The notes under the pieces are model-generated. The model was given only the letters and a program-made list of their open reading frames with translations. It did no database searches and was not told the origin of the DNA. The translations under genes and the position numbers were made by a program. Shown piece after piece: positions 40,968-49,600 of a stretch of DNA of 64,000 bases. The stretch covers positions 2,418,001 to 2,482,000 of the forward strand of contig NZ_LR134356.1 in assembly GCF_900637195.1 (NCBI RefSeq), in the 5' to 3' direction. Numbering within the stretch: the stretch's first letter is position 1; each line of letters begins with the position of its first letter. This stretch comes from Mycolicibacterium aurum (GTDB lineage Bacteria > Actinomycetota > Actinomycetes > Mycobacteriales > Mycobacteriaceae).

Positions 40968-42617
40968 GTGGCCCCCGAAGAGTCCTCGTGGTGGCAGACC
41001 GCCGTCGTCTACCAGGTGTATATCCGCAGCTTCGCCGACGGGAACGGCGACGGCATCGGCGACATCGCGGGCCTGCGGGCGCGGCTGCCGTACCTCGCGT
41101 CGCTCGGCGTCGACGCGATCTGGATCAACCCCTGGTACCCGTCGCCGATGGCCGACGCCGGCTACGACGTCGCCGACTACCGCGACATCGAGCCGACCTA
41201 CGGCACGCTGGACGAGGCGCAGGCGCTGATCGCCGAGGCCCACGAGCTCGATATCCGGGTGATCCTCGACATCGTGCCCAACCACACCTCGGATCAGCAC
41301 GCCTGGTTCCGTGCGGCGCTCGCCGACGAGCCGGGCGCGCGGGAGCGCTTCCATTTTCGGCCGGGCCGCGGTGCGGATGGTGCCGAGCCACCGAACAACT
41401 GGCAGAGCGTGTTCGGCGGACCGGCGTGGACGAGGATCGGCGACGACCCGGACTCTCCGTGGTACCTGCACCTGTTCGCACCCGCGCAGCCCGACCTGAA
41501 CTGGGATCTCGACGAGGTGCGCGCGGAATTCGAGGACATCTTGGCATTCTGGTTCGACCGGGGAGTCGACGGATTCCGGATTGACGTCGCGCACGGCCTG
41601 GCCAAGGCGGCGGGTCTGCCCGACGGTGCCGGCGAGGACGCCGAAGCGCAGGTCATGCTCGAGTCGGAGGCACGTCATCCTGCCTGGGACCAGGACGCGG
41701 TCCATGAGATCTACCGCGGATGGCGCACTGTGGCCGACCGCTACACGCCCGAGCGGATCTTCATCGCCGAGGCGTGGGTGTCGAGCAACGAGCGGCTGTC
41801 GCGCTACCTGCGACCCGACGAACTGCACACCGCCTTCCAGTTCGACTTCCTGCGTGCGCCATGGCGTGCCAAGGTGCTGCGTGACGTGATCGACGACGCG
41901 ATCGCCTCCGCCGCGACGGTCGGCGCGCCGCCGACCTGGGTGCTGTCCAACCACGATGTCACCCGCACGGTGACGAGGTTCTCCCGCTCACAGCCCGCCC
42001 ACCTGATCGGCACCGAGTGGGAGCGGGGGAGGTGGACCGACGAGGATCCCGATCACGCCCTCGGGCGCCGCCGGGCCCGAGCTGCTGCGCTCGTCCAGCT
42101 GGCGCTGCCGGGTACCGCCTACATCTATCAGGGCGAGGAACTGGCCCTGGAGGAGATCGAGGATCTGCCCGACGACGTGCGCCAGGATCCGACCTGGGTG
42201 CAGTCCGGGTTCACCGACGTCGGTCGTGACGGGTGCCGGATTCCGTTGCCGTGGACACAGGCGTCGGCACCCTACGGATTCGCACCGGTTCCGGGGACGC
42301 CGACCTGGCTTCCGCAGCCCGACCACTGGAGCGAGCACAGTGTCGAGGCGCAGGACGACGACTCCGGCTCGACGCTGAACCTGTACCGGGATGCGTTGCG
42401 GCTGCGCTCATCGCTGTGGCGGGGCGCGGGCGACGTCACCTGGATGGACGTCGCGCCCGATGTCGCCGCATTCGCGCGTGGCGGTGCTCAATGCTGGGTC
42501 AACACCGGCGACACCGGTGTCGACCTGCCCGCCACCGCGGCGGTCGTGCTGTCGTCGGCCACCGGCGTCGATCGGGTGCTGCCCCCGGACGCGGCGGTGT
42601 GGTTACTGGAGCACTAG
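40968..42617 (+). CDS. GH13 alpha-glucosidase (oligo-1,6-glucosidase/AglA type)
   Basis: A 549-residue cytosolic glycoside hydrolase. GH13 regions: GVDAIWINPWYPSPMADAGYDVADY, DIVPNHTSDQHAWF (region I), GFRIDVAHGL with the nucleophile Asp (II), RIFIAEAWV with the acid/base Glu (III) and WVLSNHDVTR with the stabiliser Asp (IV). It releases glucose from alpha-glucosides. Start is GTG with AAAGG upstream. With the divergent LacI regulator and ABC importer this forms an alpha-glucoside uptake and hydrolysis locus. Trehalose, maltose or sucrose specificity cannot be told. Confidence 0.92.
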   Translation: MAPEESSWWQTAVVYQVYIRSFADGNGDGIGDIAGLRARLPYLASLGVDAIWINPWYPSPMADAGYDVADYRDIEPTYGTLDEAQALIAEAHELDIRVILDIVPNHTSDQHAWFRAALADEPGARERFHFRPGRGADGAEPPNNWQSVFGGPAWTRIGDDPDSPWYLHLFAPAQPDLNWDLDEVRAEFEDILAFWFDRGVDGFRIDVAHGLAKAAGLPDGAGEDAEAQVMLESEARHPAWDQDAVHEIYRGWRTVADRYTPERIFIAEAWVSSNERLSRYLRPDELHTAFQFDFLRAPWRAKVLRDVIDDAIASAATVGAPPTWVLSNHDVTRTVTRFSRSQPAHLIGTEWERGRWTDEDPDHALGRRRARAAALVQLALPGTAYIYQGEELALEEIEDLPDDVRQDPTWVQSGFTDVGRDGCRIPLPWTQASAPYGFAPVPGTPTWLPQPDHWSEHSVEAQDDDSGSTLNLYRDALRLRSSLWRGAGDVTWMDVAPDVAAFARGGAQCWVNTGDTGVDLPATAAVVLSSATGVDRVLPPDAAVWLLEH

Positions 42618-42625
42618 GGGCCGCA

Positions 42626-42648
42626 GTAGGGGACTTTGTGCTCTCTAC
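42626..42648 (+). promoter_or_regulatory. Imperfect DosR-type box upstream of an Acg-like gene
   Basis: GTAG-GGGACTTTGTGCTCT-CTAC: the left half GGGACTTTG fits the DosR consensus (GGGACTTWNGTCCC), the right half is degenerate. 55 bp upstream of the start codon. Confidence 0.5.
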
Positions 42649-42703
42649 ACATCGCTCGCAGGCTTGTAACCCTAGAGGGAGTAGACACCTCCCCGAAGGG
42701 ACC

Positions 42704-43702
42704 ATGACGATGAATGGCCGATTTCCCGATCCCGACACCGTGCGGTCGGCCCTGTCCTTGGCGAATCGTGCGCCGTCGGTGCACAATTCGCAGCCGTGGC
42801 AGTGGCGGGTGGGCGAGCAGACCCTCCACCTCTACGCCAACCCGGATCTGCAGCTGCCGCACACCGACCCCGACGCCCGTGACCTGATGCTCAGTTGTGG
42901 CGCCGCGCTGCACCATTGCGGGGCGGCGCTGGCGGCGCTGGGCTGGCAGGCCAAGATCCACCGGTTCCCGAATCCTGCGGATCCGCGTCATCTGGCGGCC
43001 CTGGAACTGCACCGGTACCCGGCGGCCGATCTCGACGTGTCACTGGCCGCCGCGATCCCGCGCCGGCGCACCGACCGGCGCCACTACAGCTCGTGGCCGG
43101 TGCCTCGCGGCGACATCGCGCTGATGGGAGCACGCGCCGCACGCGCGGGGGTGACGATGCGCCGTATCGAGGACCTGGCGGGACTCAAGCGCCTGGTCGA
43201 CGACGCCGCGTTCCGGCACCGCTCCGACCGGGGCTACCTCACCGAGTTGGCCACGTGGAGCGGCCGGTACGCCTCGACGGCCGGTGTGCCCGCGCGCAAT
43301 GTCCCCGGCCCGGATGGCACCGGCCCGATTCCGTTGCGCGCGTTCGCCGGTGGCGTGTTGACGCAAACGCCGGACACCGACCCCGCCGAGGACAACGCTG
43401 TCGTGCTGGCGCTGGGTACCGCGCAGGACGACGAGCTGGCGTGGTTACGGGCCGGCGAAGCGACCAGCCTGGTGCTGCTCACTGCGACCGCACTCGGGCT
43501 TGCCAGCTGCCCGATCACCGAACCTCTGGAGGTCTCGGACACGCGGGAAGTACTGCGTCGAGACGTCTTCGGTGCGGACGGACATCCTCAGATGTTGCTG
43601 AGAGTCGGTTGGGCACCGGTCAACGCCGACCCGCTGCCGGCCACCCCGCGCCGGGATCTCGCGGATGTTGTTGCGAAACTTGATGGTTCACCGATGTGGT
43701 GA
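42704..43702 (+). CDS. Acg-family nitroreductase-like protein
   Basis: A 332-residue protein of the mycobacterial Acg (Rv2032/Rv3131) family: two nitroreductase-like halves, with ALSLANRAPSVHNSQPWQWRV near the N-terminus, IPRRRTDRRHYSSWPVP in the middle and SLVLLTATALGLASCPITEPLEV in the second half. Members are strongly DosR-induced in Mtb; their enzymatic role is unclear, and Acg may sequester flavin. GAAGGGACC precedes the ATG. It is convergent with dosR and has its own DosR-like box upstream. Confidence 0.88.
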   Translation: MTMNGRFPDPDTVRSALSLANRAPSVHNSQPWQWRVGEQTLHLYANPDLQLPHTDPDARDLMLSCGAALHHCGAALAALGWQAKIHRFPNPADPRHLAALELHRYPAADLDVSLAAAIPRRRTDRRHYSSWPVPRGDIALMGARAARAGVTMRRIEDLAGLKRLVDDAAFRHRSDRGYLTELATWSGRYASTAGVPARNVPGPDGTGPIPLRAFAGGVLTQTPDTDPAEDNAVVLALGTAQDDELAWLRAGEATSLVLLTATALGLASCPITEPLEVSDTREVLRRDVFGADGHPQMLLRVGWAPVNADPLPATPRRDLADVVAKLDGSPMW

Positions 43703-43729
43703 CCGTCAGTTGACCGGCGGCGGACGCGC

Positions 43730-44380
43730 CTAGTGGCCGCCCGGCCTGCGCGGGCGGTCGAGCTTGGAGACGAAGACCGCGGCCTGGGTGCGGCGCTCCA
43801 TGCCCAGCTTGGCCAAGAGTCGCGACACATAGTTTTTGACCGTCTTCTCCGCCAGGAACATTCGCGCCGCGATCTGTTTGTTCGTCAGGCCCTCTCCCAG
43901 CAGATCCAACAGCACGCGCTCTTGTTCGGTGAGCTCCGACAGCGGATCCGTGCGGTCGCCTTCGCCGCGAAGCTTCGCCATCAGCGCCGCCGCCGCACGG
44001 TTGTCCAGCAGCGAGCGGCCCGCGCCGACCTCCTTGATCGCCTTGGCCAACTCCATGCCCTTGATGTCTTTGACGACGTAGCCGCTGGCCCCCGCCAGGA
44101 TGGCGTCGAGCATCGCTTCGTCGGAGGTGAAGGAGGTCAGCATCAGGCAGCGGAGCTCGGGGAGGCTCGAGAGCAGGTCCCGGCACAGCTCGATACCGTT
44201 GCCGTCGGGCAGACGGACGTCGAGCACCGCAACATCGGGTTGTAGTGCAGGGATGCGGGCCAACGCCTCGGCGACCGACCCCGCCTCGCCCACGACGTCG
44301 ATGTCGGGGTCGCCGCCCAGAAGGTCGATCAAGCCCCGTCGTACCACCTCATGGTCATCTACCAGGAAAACCCTCACCAT
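43730..44380 (-). CDS. dosR: Hypoxia response regulator DosR (DevR)
   Basis: A 216-residue NarL-type response regulator almost colinear with Mtb DosR from memory. Receiver: [14 protein letters not shown], phosphorylated Asp54 in [21 protein letters not shown], Lys in [14 protein letters not shown]. Output: [45 protein letters not shown]. It switches on the dormancy regulon under hypoxia or NO. Third gene of an Acg-like - Usp - dosR transcript (34 bp after Usp). No DosS/DosT kinase lies in the window. Confidence 0.95.
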   Translation of the reverse strand: MVRVFLVDDHEVVRRGLIDLLGGDPDIDVVGEAGSVAEALARIPALQPDVAVLDVRLPDGNGIELCRDLLSSLPELRCLMLTSFTSDEAMLDAILAGASGYVVKDIKGMELAKAIKEVGAGRSLLDNRAAAALMAKLRGEGDRTDPLSELTEQERVLLDLLGEGLTNKQIAARMFLAEKTVKNYVSRLLAKLGMERRTQAAVFVSKLDRPRRPGGH

Positions 44381-44414
44381 CGCGTGACATCACACCCTCG
44401 TTGTCGGGCACCAC

Positions 44415-45233
44415 TCACAGTGCGTTGTGCGGCTCACACACCAGTATCGAGCAGTCAGTGTCCCGCAGTGCGGTATTGCCGGGGGTTCCGACCAGATCGG
44501 ACACCCCGCCGGGGCGACCCCGTCCTGCGACCAGGAGTTCGACCGACTCACCATGGTCCGCCAGGTACTCGAGGGTGCTGCCGGAGTCACTCGCCACGCT
44601 GATCTCCACGTCGGGGTAGCGCCGGCGCCACTCCGCCAACCGGCGTTCCCACTGCGCCGTGACGTCGGGGTGTGTCCGCGCCGGGGTCAGCACACGTACC
44701 GGTGCACCCCTACGGCGGGCCTCGTCGAGACCACGGTGCAGCACTGCGCCCGCAACGGCGGTATCGGGGATCTCGATGACGACGGCGCGGTCATGCCGCC
44801 GATGCGGGCGGTGCGCGCGGACGATCGCAACCGGGCAGAGCGCCCCGGCCGACAATGCCGCGGCGGTCGAGCCGATTCTGCCGTGGACGGCGTGGCTTCG
44901 GCCGCGGGCGCCGACGCACAGCGTCACCGCCGAGCGGGCCGCATGCAGTAGAGCCTGAACCGGCCTGCCGTGCACGATCTCGATCTCGATCTTCACCGGC
45001 CGCCCGGTGGATTCCACCGCGGTCACGGCGTGGCGCACCGCGACGTCTGCGGCGGTGAATCGGCGCGCCCGCTCGTGCGGATCCACCGCGTCGCCGTCGT
45101 CGACCACGTACACCAGGCGCAGTGGGACATCGCTGTCGACTGCCTGATCGACCGCCCAGAGCGCGGCATCGACGGCGGCCGCGGAACCGTCGATCCCGAC
45201 CACGATGGCCGGGGCGGCGGGATCGTCGGTCAT
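44415..45233 (-). CDS. Tandem-domain universal stress protein
   Basis: A 272-residue protein with two Usp folds. The ATP-binding loops are visible in both halves: CVGARGRSHAVHGRIGSTAA in the first and LVAGRGRPGGVSDLVGTPGN in the second. The layout is like Rv2623/Rv2005c, members of the DosR regulon. The start overlaps the upstream Acg-like stop by 4 bp, and dosR follows. It probably binds ATP and slows growth in hypoxia, as shown for Rv2623. Confidence 0.9.
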   Translation of the reverse strand: MTDDPAAPAIVVGIDGSAAAVDAALWAVDQAVDSDVPLRLVYVVDDGDAVDPHERARRFTAADVAVRHAVTAVESTGRPVKIEIEIVHGRPVQALLHAARSAVTLCVGARGRSHAVHGRIGSTAAALSAGALCPVAIVRAHRPHRRHDRAVVIEIPDTAVAGAVLHRGLDEARRRGAPVRVLTPARTHPDVTAQWERRLAEWRRRYPDVEISVASDSGSTLEYLADHGESVELLVAGRGRPGGVSDLVGTPGNTALRDTDCSILVCEPHNAL

Positions 45234-46222
45234 GATGCCCCTCTGCGTATTTCGAGAATGTCTTCAACGGGCCGGCGGGGTGTCGGCGGCGGCGTCGCGT
45301 CCAGGGCCGGGGCCAGACCCACCCGTATGAGCGCCTGCGGGACCGCGGTCGTGCCGGCCAGCGACGCGATCACGTCGCGCCCCTCGGCGAATTCGGTGAC
45401 GTGGGTGACCGTGCACGTCGCCATGCCCGCCATGGCCGCGGTGAGCAGCAGGTACGACAGTGCCTCGCCGCACCGCACGACGCTGTCGGCGGAATCGTCG
45501 TCGGTGGAGAGCACGAGGATTCGCGCGTGGTCCTCGTCCACCTGCGGCCGGCGCTCGCTGTGCGCGACGACGGGGAAGGCACGTCCGATGCCCACGCGGT
45601 CGCTTTCGGCGGCGGAGACCAGTGCGCTTCGCGGGATTCCCTCGCTTGTACTGAAATCAGCTGTCCACCAATGGAGTTCGCTGTGATACCGGGAGTCGTA
45701 GAGACGCATGGCCTCGGTCAGGCCCGACAACTCGGCGAGCGGGTTGTGGGCATCGTCGGCAACCGCGGCGATGCGCACCGGCCCGTGGTCCCCGGCGGCA
45801 CTCAGATCCTCGAACAGCCGATCCCAGTCCGGCGGCGCCGACAGCGGTAGACGGTCGGTACGCCGCAACAGGATCGCGTCGGCCCGGCGCCGCTGCTCGT
45901 CGGTCGCTTCGGCGCCGGAGGCGAACTCGATGCTCGCGACATGTCGCGGATCGGCTGGATCCGGCAGCCGCCGCACCGTTGTCTCCCATCCAGCGGCGGT
46001 CATCGCGACGCGGAAGTGATCGAGCGCCGCCCCGCAACTGATCAACGCCTCTCGCCCGGTGGCGTCGGCGCCTCGGATCAGCCGGCGGGGGTCGGCGTAC
46101 AGGTCGACGCCGTGTTCGGTGATCGCCCACCGCCACGGCTGGCTGTTGTGCAGAGACGGCGCCCGGCATGCCAGGTGCAGCGCGTCGATGATCACGTCCG
46201 TGTGGACCCGGGTCGTCGGCAT
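45230..46222 (-). CDS. Second Acg-family nitroreductase-like protein
   Basis: A 330-residue Acg-like protein: ALHLACRAPSLHNSQPWRWAI, RTDRLPLSAPPDWDRLFEDL and YLLLTAAMAGMATCTVTHVTEFAE mark the two nitroreductase-like halves. It is a paralogue of the gene at 42704-43702. First gene of the Acg - Usp - dosR transcript, with a good DosR box 53 bp upstream of its ATG, so DosR would amplify its own synthesis. Confidence 0.88.
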   Translation of the reverse strand: MPTTRVHTDVIIDALHLACRAPSLHNSQPWRWAITEHGVDLYADPRRLIRGADATGREALISCGAALDHFRVAMTAAGWETTVRRLPDPADPRHVASIEFASGAEATDEQRRRADAILLRRTDRLPLSAPPDWDRLFEDLSAAGDHGPVRIAAVADDAHNPLAELSGLTEAMRLYDSRYHSELHWWTADFSTSEGIPRSALVSAAESDRVGIGRAFPVVAHSERRPQVDEDHARILVLSTDDDSADSVVRCGEALSYLLLTAAMAGMATCTVTHVTEFAEGRDVIASLAGTTAVPQALIRVGLAPALDATPPPTPRRPVEDILEIRRGAS

Positions 46223-46275
46223 CGTGGGAGCTCCGTTCCGTCCGGCTCAACACTGCGCGTCGAGACCGCCCTGCC

Positions 46276-46295
46276 GACAGGGCCAATGGTCCTCA
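46276..46295 (-). promoter_or_regulatory. DosR box upstream of the Acg - Usp - dosR unit
   Basis: On the minus strand TGAGGACCATTGGCCCTGTC, close to the DosR consensus with the commonly seen GGACC-N3-GGCCCT core. Confidence 0.7.
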
Positions 46296-46639
46296 CCATC
46301 GCTGTAGAGGGTCAGCAACGCCGTCCGCCATGCCGGTGTCGCCGCCGCGGCAGGGCGAGGTCACGTTCGACGACGGGGTGCCGACCGAGGTGACGGACGC
46401 TGCGCCGAGTCCGGCGCCGCTTCGTTGGATGGCTGCCGGCGACCTGTTCGACCAGCGAGACCGCACTCGCCCGGCTCGGCGGGCGCGTGCGCCGCTCGGT
46501 GACGGGATCGCCTCTCCTTGGCAACGTTTGGATAACGCGTGATCTGTCGCGCCTGCGAATCGCCAAATTATCGGTTCAGTAAGCACAGTAATTACGCGCA
46601 TGTAATTCACGCGGCACGGACGTAGAGGACTGGGAGCAC
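46296..46639. other. Intergenic stretch upstream of the repeat-protein gene
   Basis: About 340 bases between the DosR box and the ATG of the repeat protein. Open frames exist on both strands but none is recognisable. The last 80 bases are A/T-rich for this genome (CCAAATTATCGG, AGTAATTACGCG) and probably hold the promoter; TGGGAGCAC precedes the ATG as RBS. Confidence 0.4.
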
Positions 46640-49600
46640 ATGTCTCGGACGAAAAAGAGCATCGTCGTTGTCATGATGGGCAGCGCAGGATTGTTCTTGA
46701 GCGCCCCGTTTCTGGGCCCCGCGGCAAACGCGAATCCCACGCGTGGTGGCGTGCCATGCGTGGGCATCCTCCAGCAGATCGTCTCGCGGCCGGGAGATAT
46801 CCCGCAGGCGCTGACCGATACGGCCCGCTCGTTCACCAACCCGGGACAGCCGGCGCCCCCGGTCGTCGTGCCGCCCGCCAGCTCGTCGACCGTAGCCGCG
46901 ACACCACCCGTGCCGCCGCGCCCGCCGGCCTCGGTGTCGGTGCCCGCCTCGGGAGCCACTCCGCCGGTTCCGCCCACCCCCGGGACCCCGGCGTCGACGT
47001 CGACCGGCGGCGGCACTCCGCCGGCCCCGCCGAGGCCTCCGGGTTCAGTCGTGACCCCGTCCTCCGGCGCGATCCCTCCGACTCCTCCGGTACCGGGTGG
47101 ACCTGCGGTGACGCCGATCGGCAGCGGCACGCCGCCGCTCCCTCCGGCGCCGGGCGGTCCCGCGGGCACGCCGATCGGTGGCGGCACCCCGCCCCTTCCG
47201 CCGGTTCCGGGCGCCCCGTTGGGCACCCCCGTCGTCAACAGTGCTCCGCCTGCTCCGCCAGTCCCCGGCCTGCCGGTCGTCGGTGACGGAGGCGCTGCCC
47301 TTCCTCCGGCGCCTCCGATGCCCGGGGGTCCCGCGGCGGTGCCAGCGGGCCTCCTCGCCCCGCCCGCTCCTGCTGTTCCCGGCGCACCGATCGTCGGCGA
47401 GGCCGGCGCGGTGCCGCCTGCGGGTGTTGCCGGCCCTGGAGTTCCGGGAGGGGCGCCCGGCGCCGGCGCCGGCGGCGGCGTCGGCGTCGGCGGTGCGCCC
47501 GTCGGGGGCGCTGCGGGAGCGGTGCCCCCTCCCGCTGCGCCAGGTGCACCGGTCACGGCGGCCGCGGGGAACGCGGGCCCGCCCGCCCCACCGCTTCCCG
47601 CTGCACCGGTGGAAGGTGCTTCCGGCGTTCTGCCTCCTCCCGCTCCGCCGGCGCCCGGTGCGCCGGTGGTTGGTGAGGCCGGCGTGGTGACGCCTCCGGG
47701 TCCGCCTGCTCCGGGTGTTCCGGTGGTGGATGAGGCGGGTGTGGTGACCCCGCCTGCTCCGGGTGCGCCGGGCGCGCCGGTGGTTGGTGAGGCCGGCGTG
47801 GTGACGCCTCCGGGTCCGCCTGCTCCGGGTGTTCCGGTGGTGGATGAGGCGGGTGTGGTGACCCCGCCTGCTCCGGGTGCGCCGGGCGCGCCGGTGGTTG
47901 GTGAGGCCGGCGTGGTGACGCCTCCGGGTCCGCCTGCTCCGGGTGTTCCGGTGGTGGATGAGGCGGGTGTGGTGACCCCGCCCGCTCCGGGCGCACCGGG
48001 CGTGCCGGTCGACGGTGGAGTGGACGTCGTGACGCCGCCGGGACCGGGCGCCCCCGGCACACCGACGGTGAACACGGTCGAGACCTTCTCCCCGCCGGCG
48101 CCCCCCGCGCCGGGGACTCCGTCGTCGGGGTCGGTCGAGACGTTCTCGCCTCCGGCTCCGCCGGCGCCCGGGACAGGAACCAACTCGTCGGTGGAGATCG
48201 CGTCTCCGCCGGCGCCCGGTCTGCCCGGCATCCCCTCAGAAGGCTCGACGACCTACACGACGCCGCCGAGTCCCGAAATCACGTTCAATCCGGCGAATTC
48301 GGCCATCGACATCGCCACCCCGCCCGGTCCGGGACTCCCGAGTGCGCCGTTGGAGGCCTCGGCCAACATCACCACCCCGCCCGCTCCCGGCGTTCCCGGT
48401 GCCCCGGTGAACTCGTCGGTCGAGGTGACAACGCCCGGCGGCGTGGACGTGCCGGCAACGCCGATCGAGAGGTCGACAACCCTGACCACGCCCCCCACGC
48501 CGGGCACTCCCGGCGCGCCGGTGAACGCCTCCGTCGACGCCGCTACGCCTCCCGCACCCGGTGCACCTGGTGCCCCGGTTGTGAGTGAGGCGGGTGTGTC
48601 GACGCCTCCTGCTCCGGGTGTGCCTGGGGTGCCTGCTGGTGGTGACGCGGGTGTGGTGACGCCTCCTGCTCCAGGGGGGCCTGGTGCCCCGGTTGTGAGT
48701 GAGGCGGGTGTGTCGACGCCTCCTGCTCCGGGTGTGCCTGGGGTGCCTGCTGGTGGTGACGCGGGTGTGGTGACGCCTCCTGCTCCAGGGGGGCCTGGTG
48801 CCCCGGTTGTGAGTGAGGCGGGTGTGTCGACGCCTCCTGCTCCGGGTGTGCCTGGGGTGCCTGCTGGTGGTGACGCGGGTGTGGTGACGCCTCCTGCTCC
48901 AGGGGGGCCTGGTGCCCCGGTCGTGAGTGAGGCAGGTCTGTCCACCCCGCCCGCTCCGGGCGCTCCCGGTGCACCGGTCGTCGACGAAGCCGGGCTGGTG
49001 ACCCCGCCCGCGCCGCCCGCTGTCGGCGCCCCGATCGACAACGCTGCTGCCGCCGTGCCCCCGCCAGCCCCGCAAGGTGCTCCGGTGGTCGGTGACGCCG
49101 GGGCGGTCCTGCCCGGTGCGGGCGCGCCCGGCGGCGGCACCGGTGGCGGCGCGGCCGTCGAGGGTGCCGGTGGTGCCGTCGGCACGGGCGGCCCCTCTGC
49201 CGCGGGTGCGCCGCTGGCAGCCGCCGCCGGCGGAACCGCGTCGGCCGGTCCAGCCGGTCCTGCCGCGACCGCCCTCCCCGTTGACGCTCCGCCCGCCCCG
49301 CCCGCGCCCGGCGCGCCGATCTTCGGTGAAGCCGGAGTGGTGACGCCTCCTGTGCCGGGTGCTCCCGGTGGTGCGGGGGCAGTGCCTGCGGGTGTGGTGA
49401 CGCCTCCTGTGCCGGGTGTTCCCGGTGGTGCGGGGGCGGTGCCTGCGGGTGTGGTGACGCCTCCTGTGCCGGGTGTTCCCGGTGGTGCGGGGGCGGTGCC
49501 TGCGGGTGTGGTGACGCCTCCTGTACCGGGTGTTCCCGGTGGTGCGGGGGCGGTGCCTGCGGGTGTGGTGACGCCCCCTGCGCCGGGTGTTCCCGGTGGT

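Noticed and set aside
46312..46566. Small open frames on both strands upstream of the repeat-protein gene
   Set aside because: Arg-rich products without motifs or RBS; more likely promoter and leader sequence.
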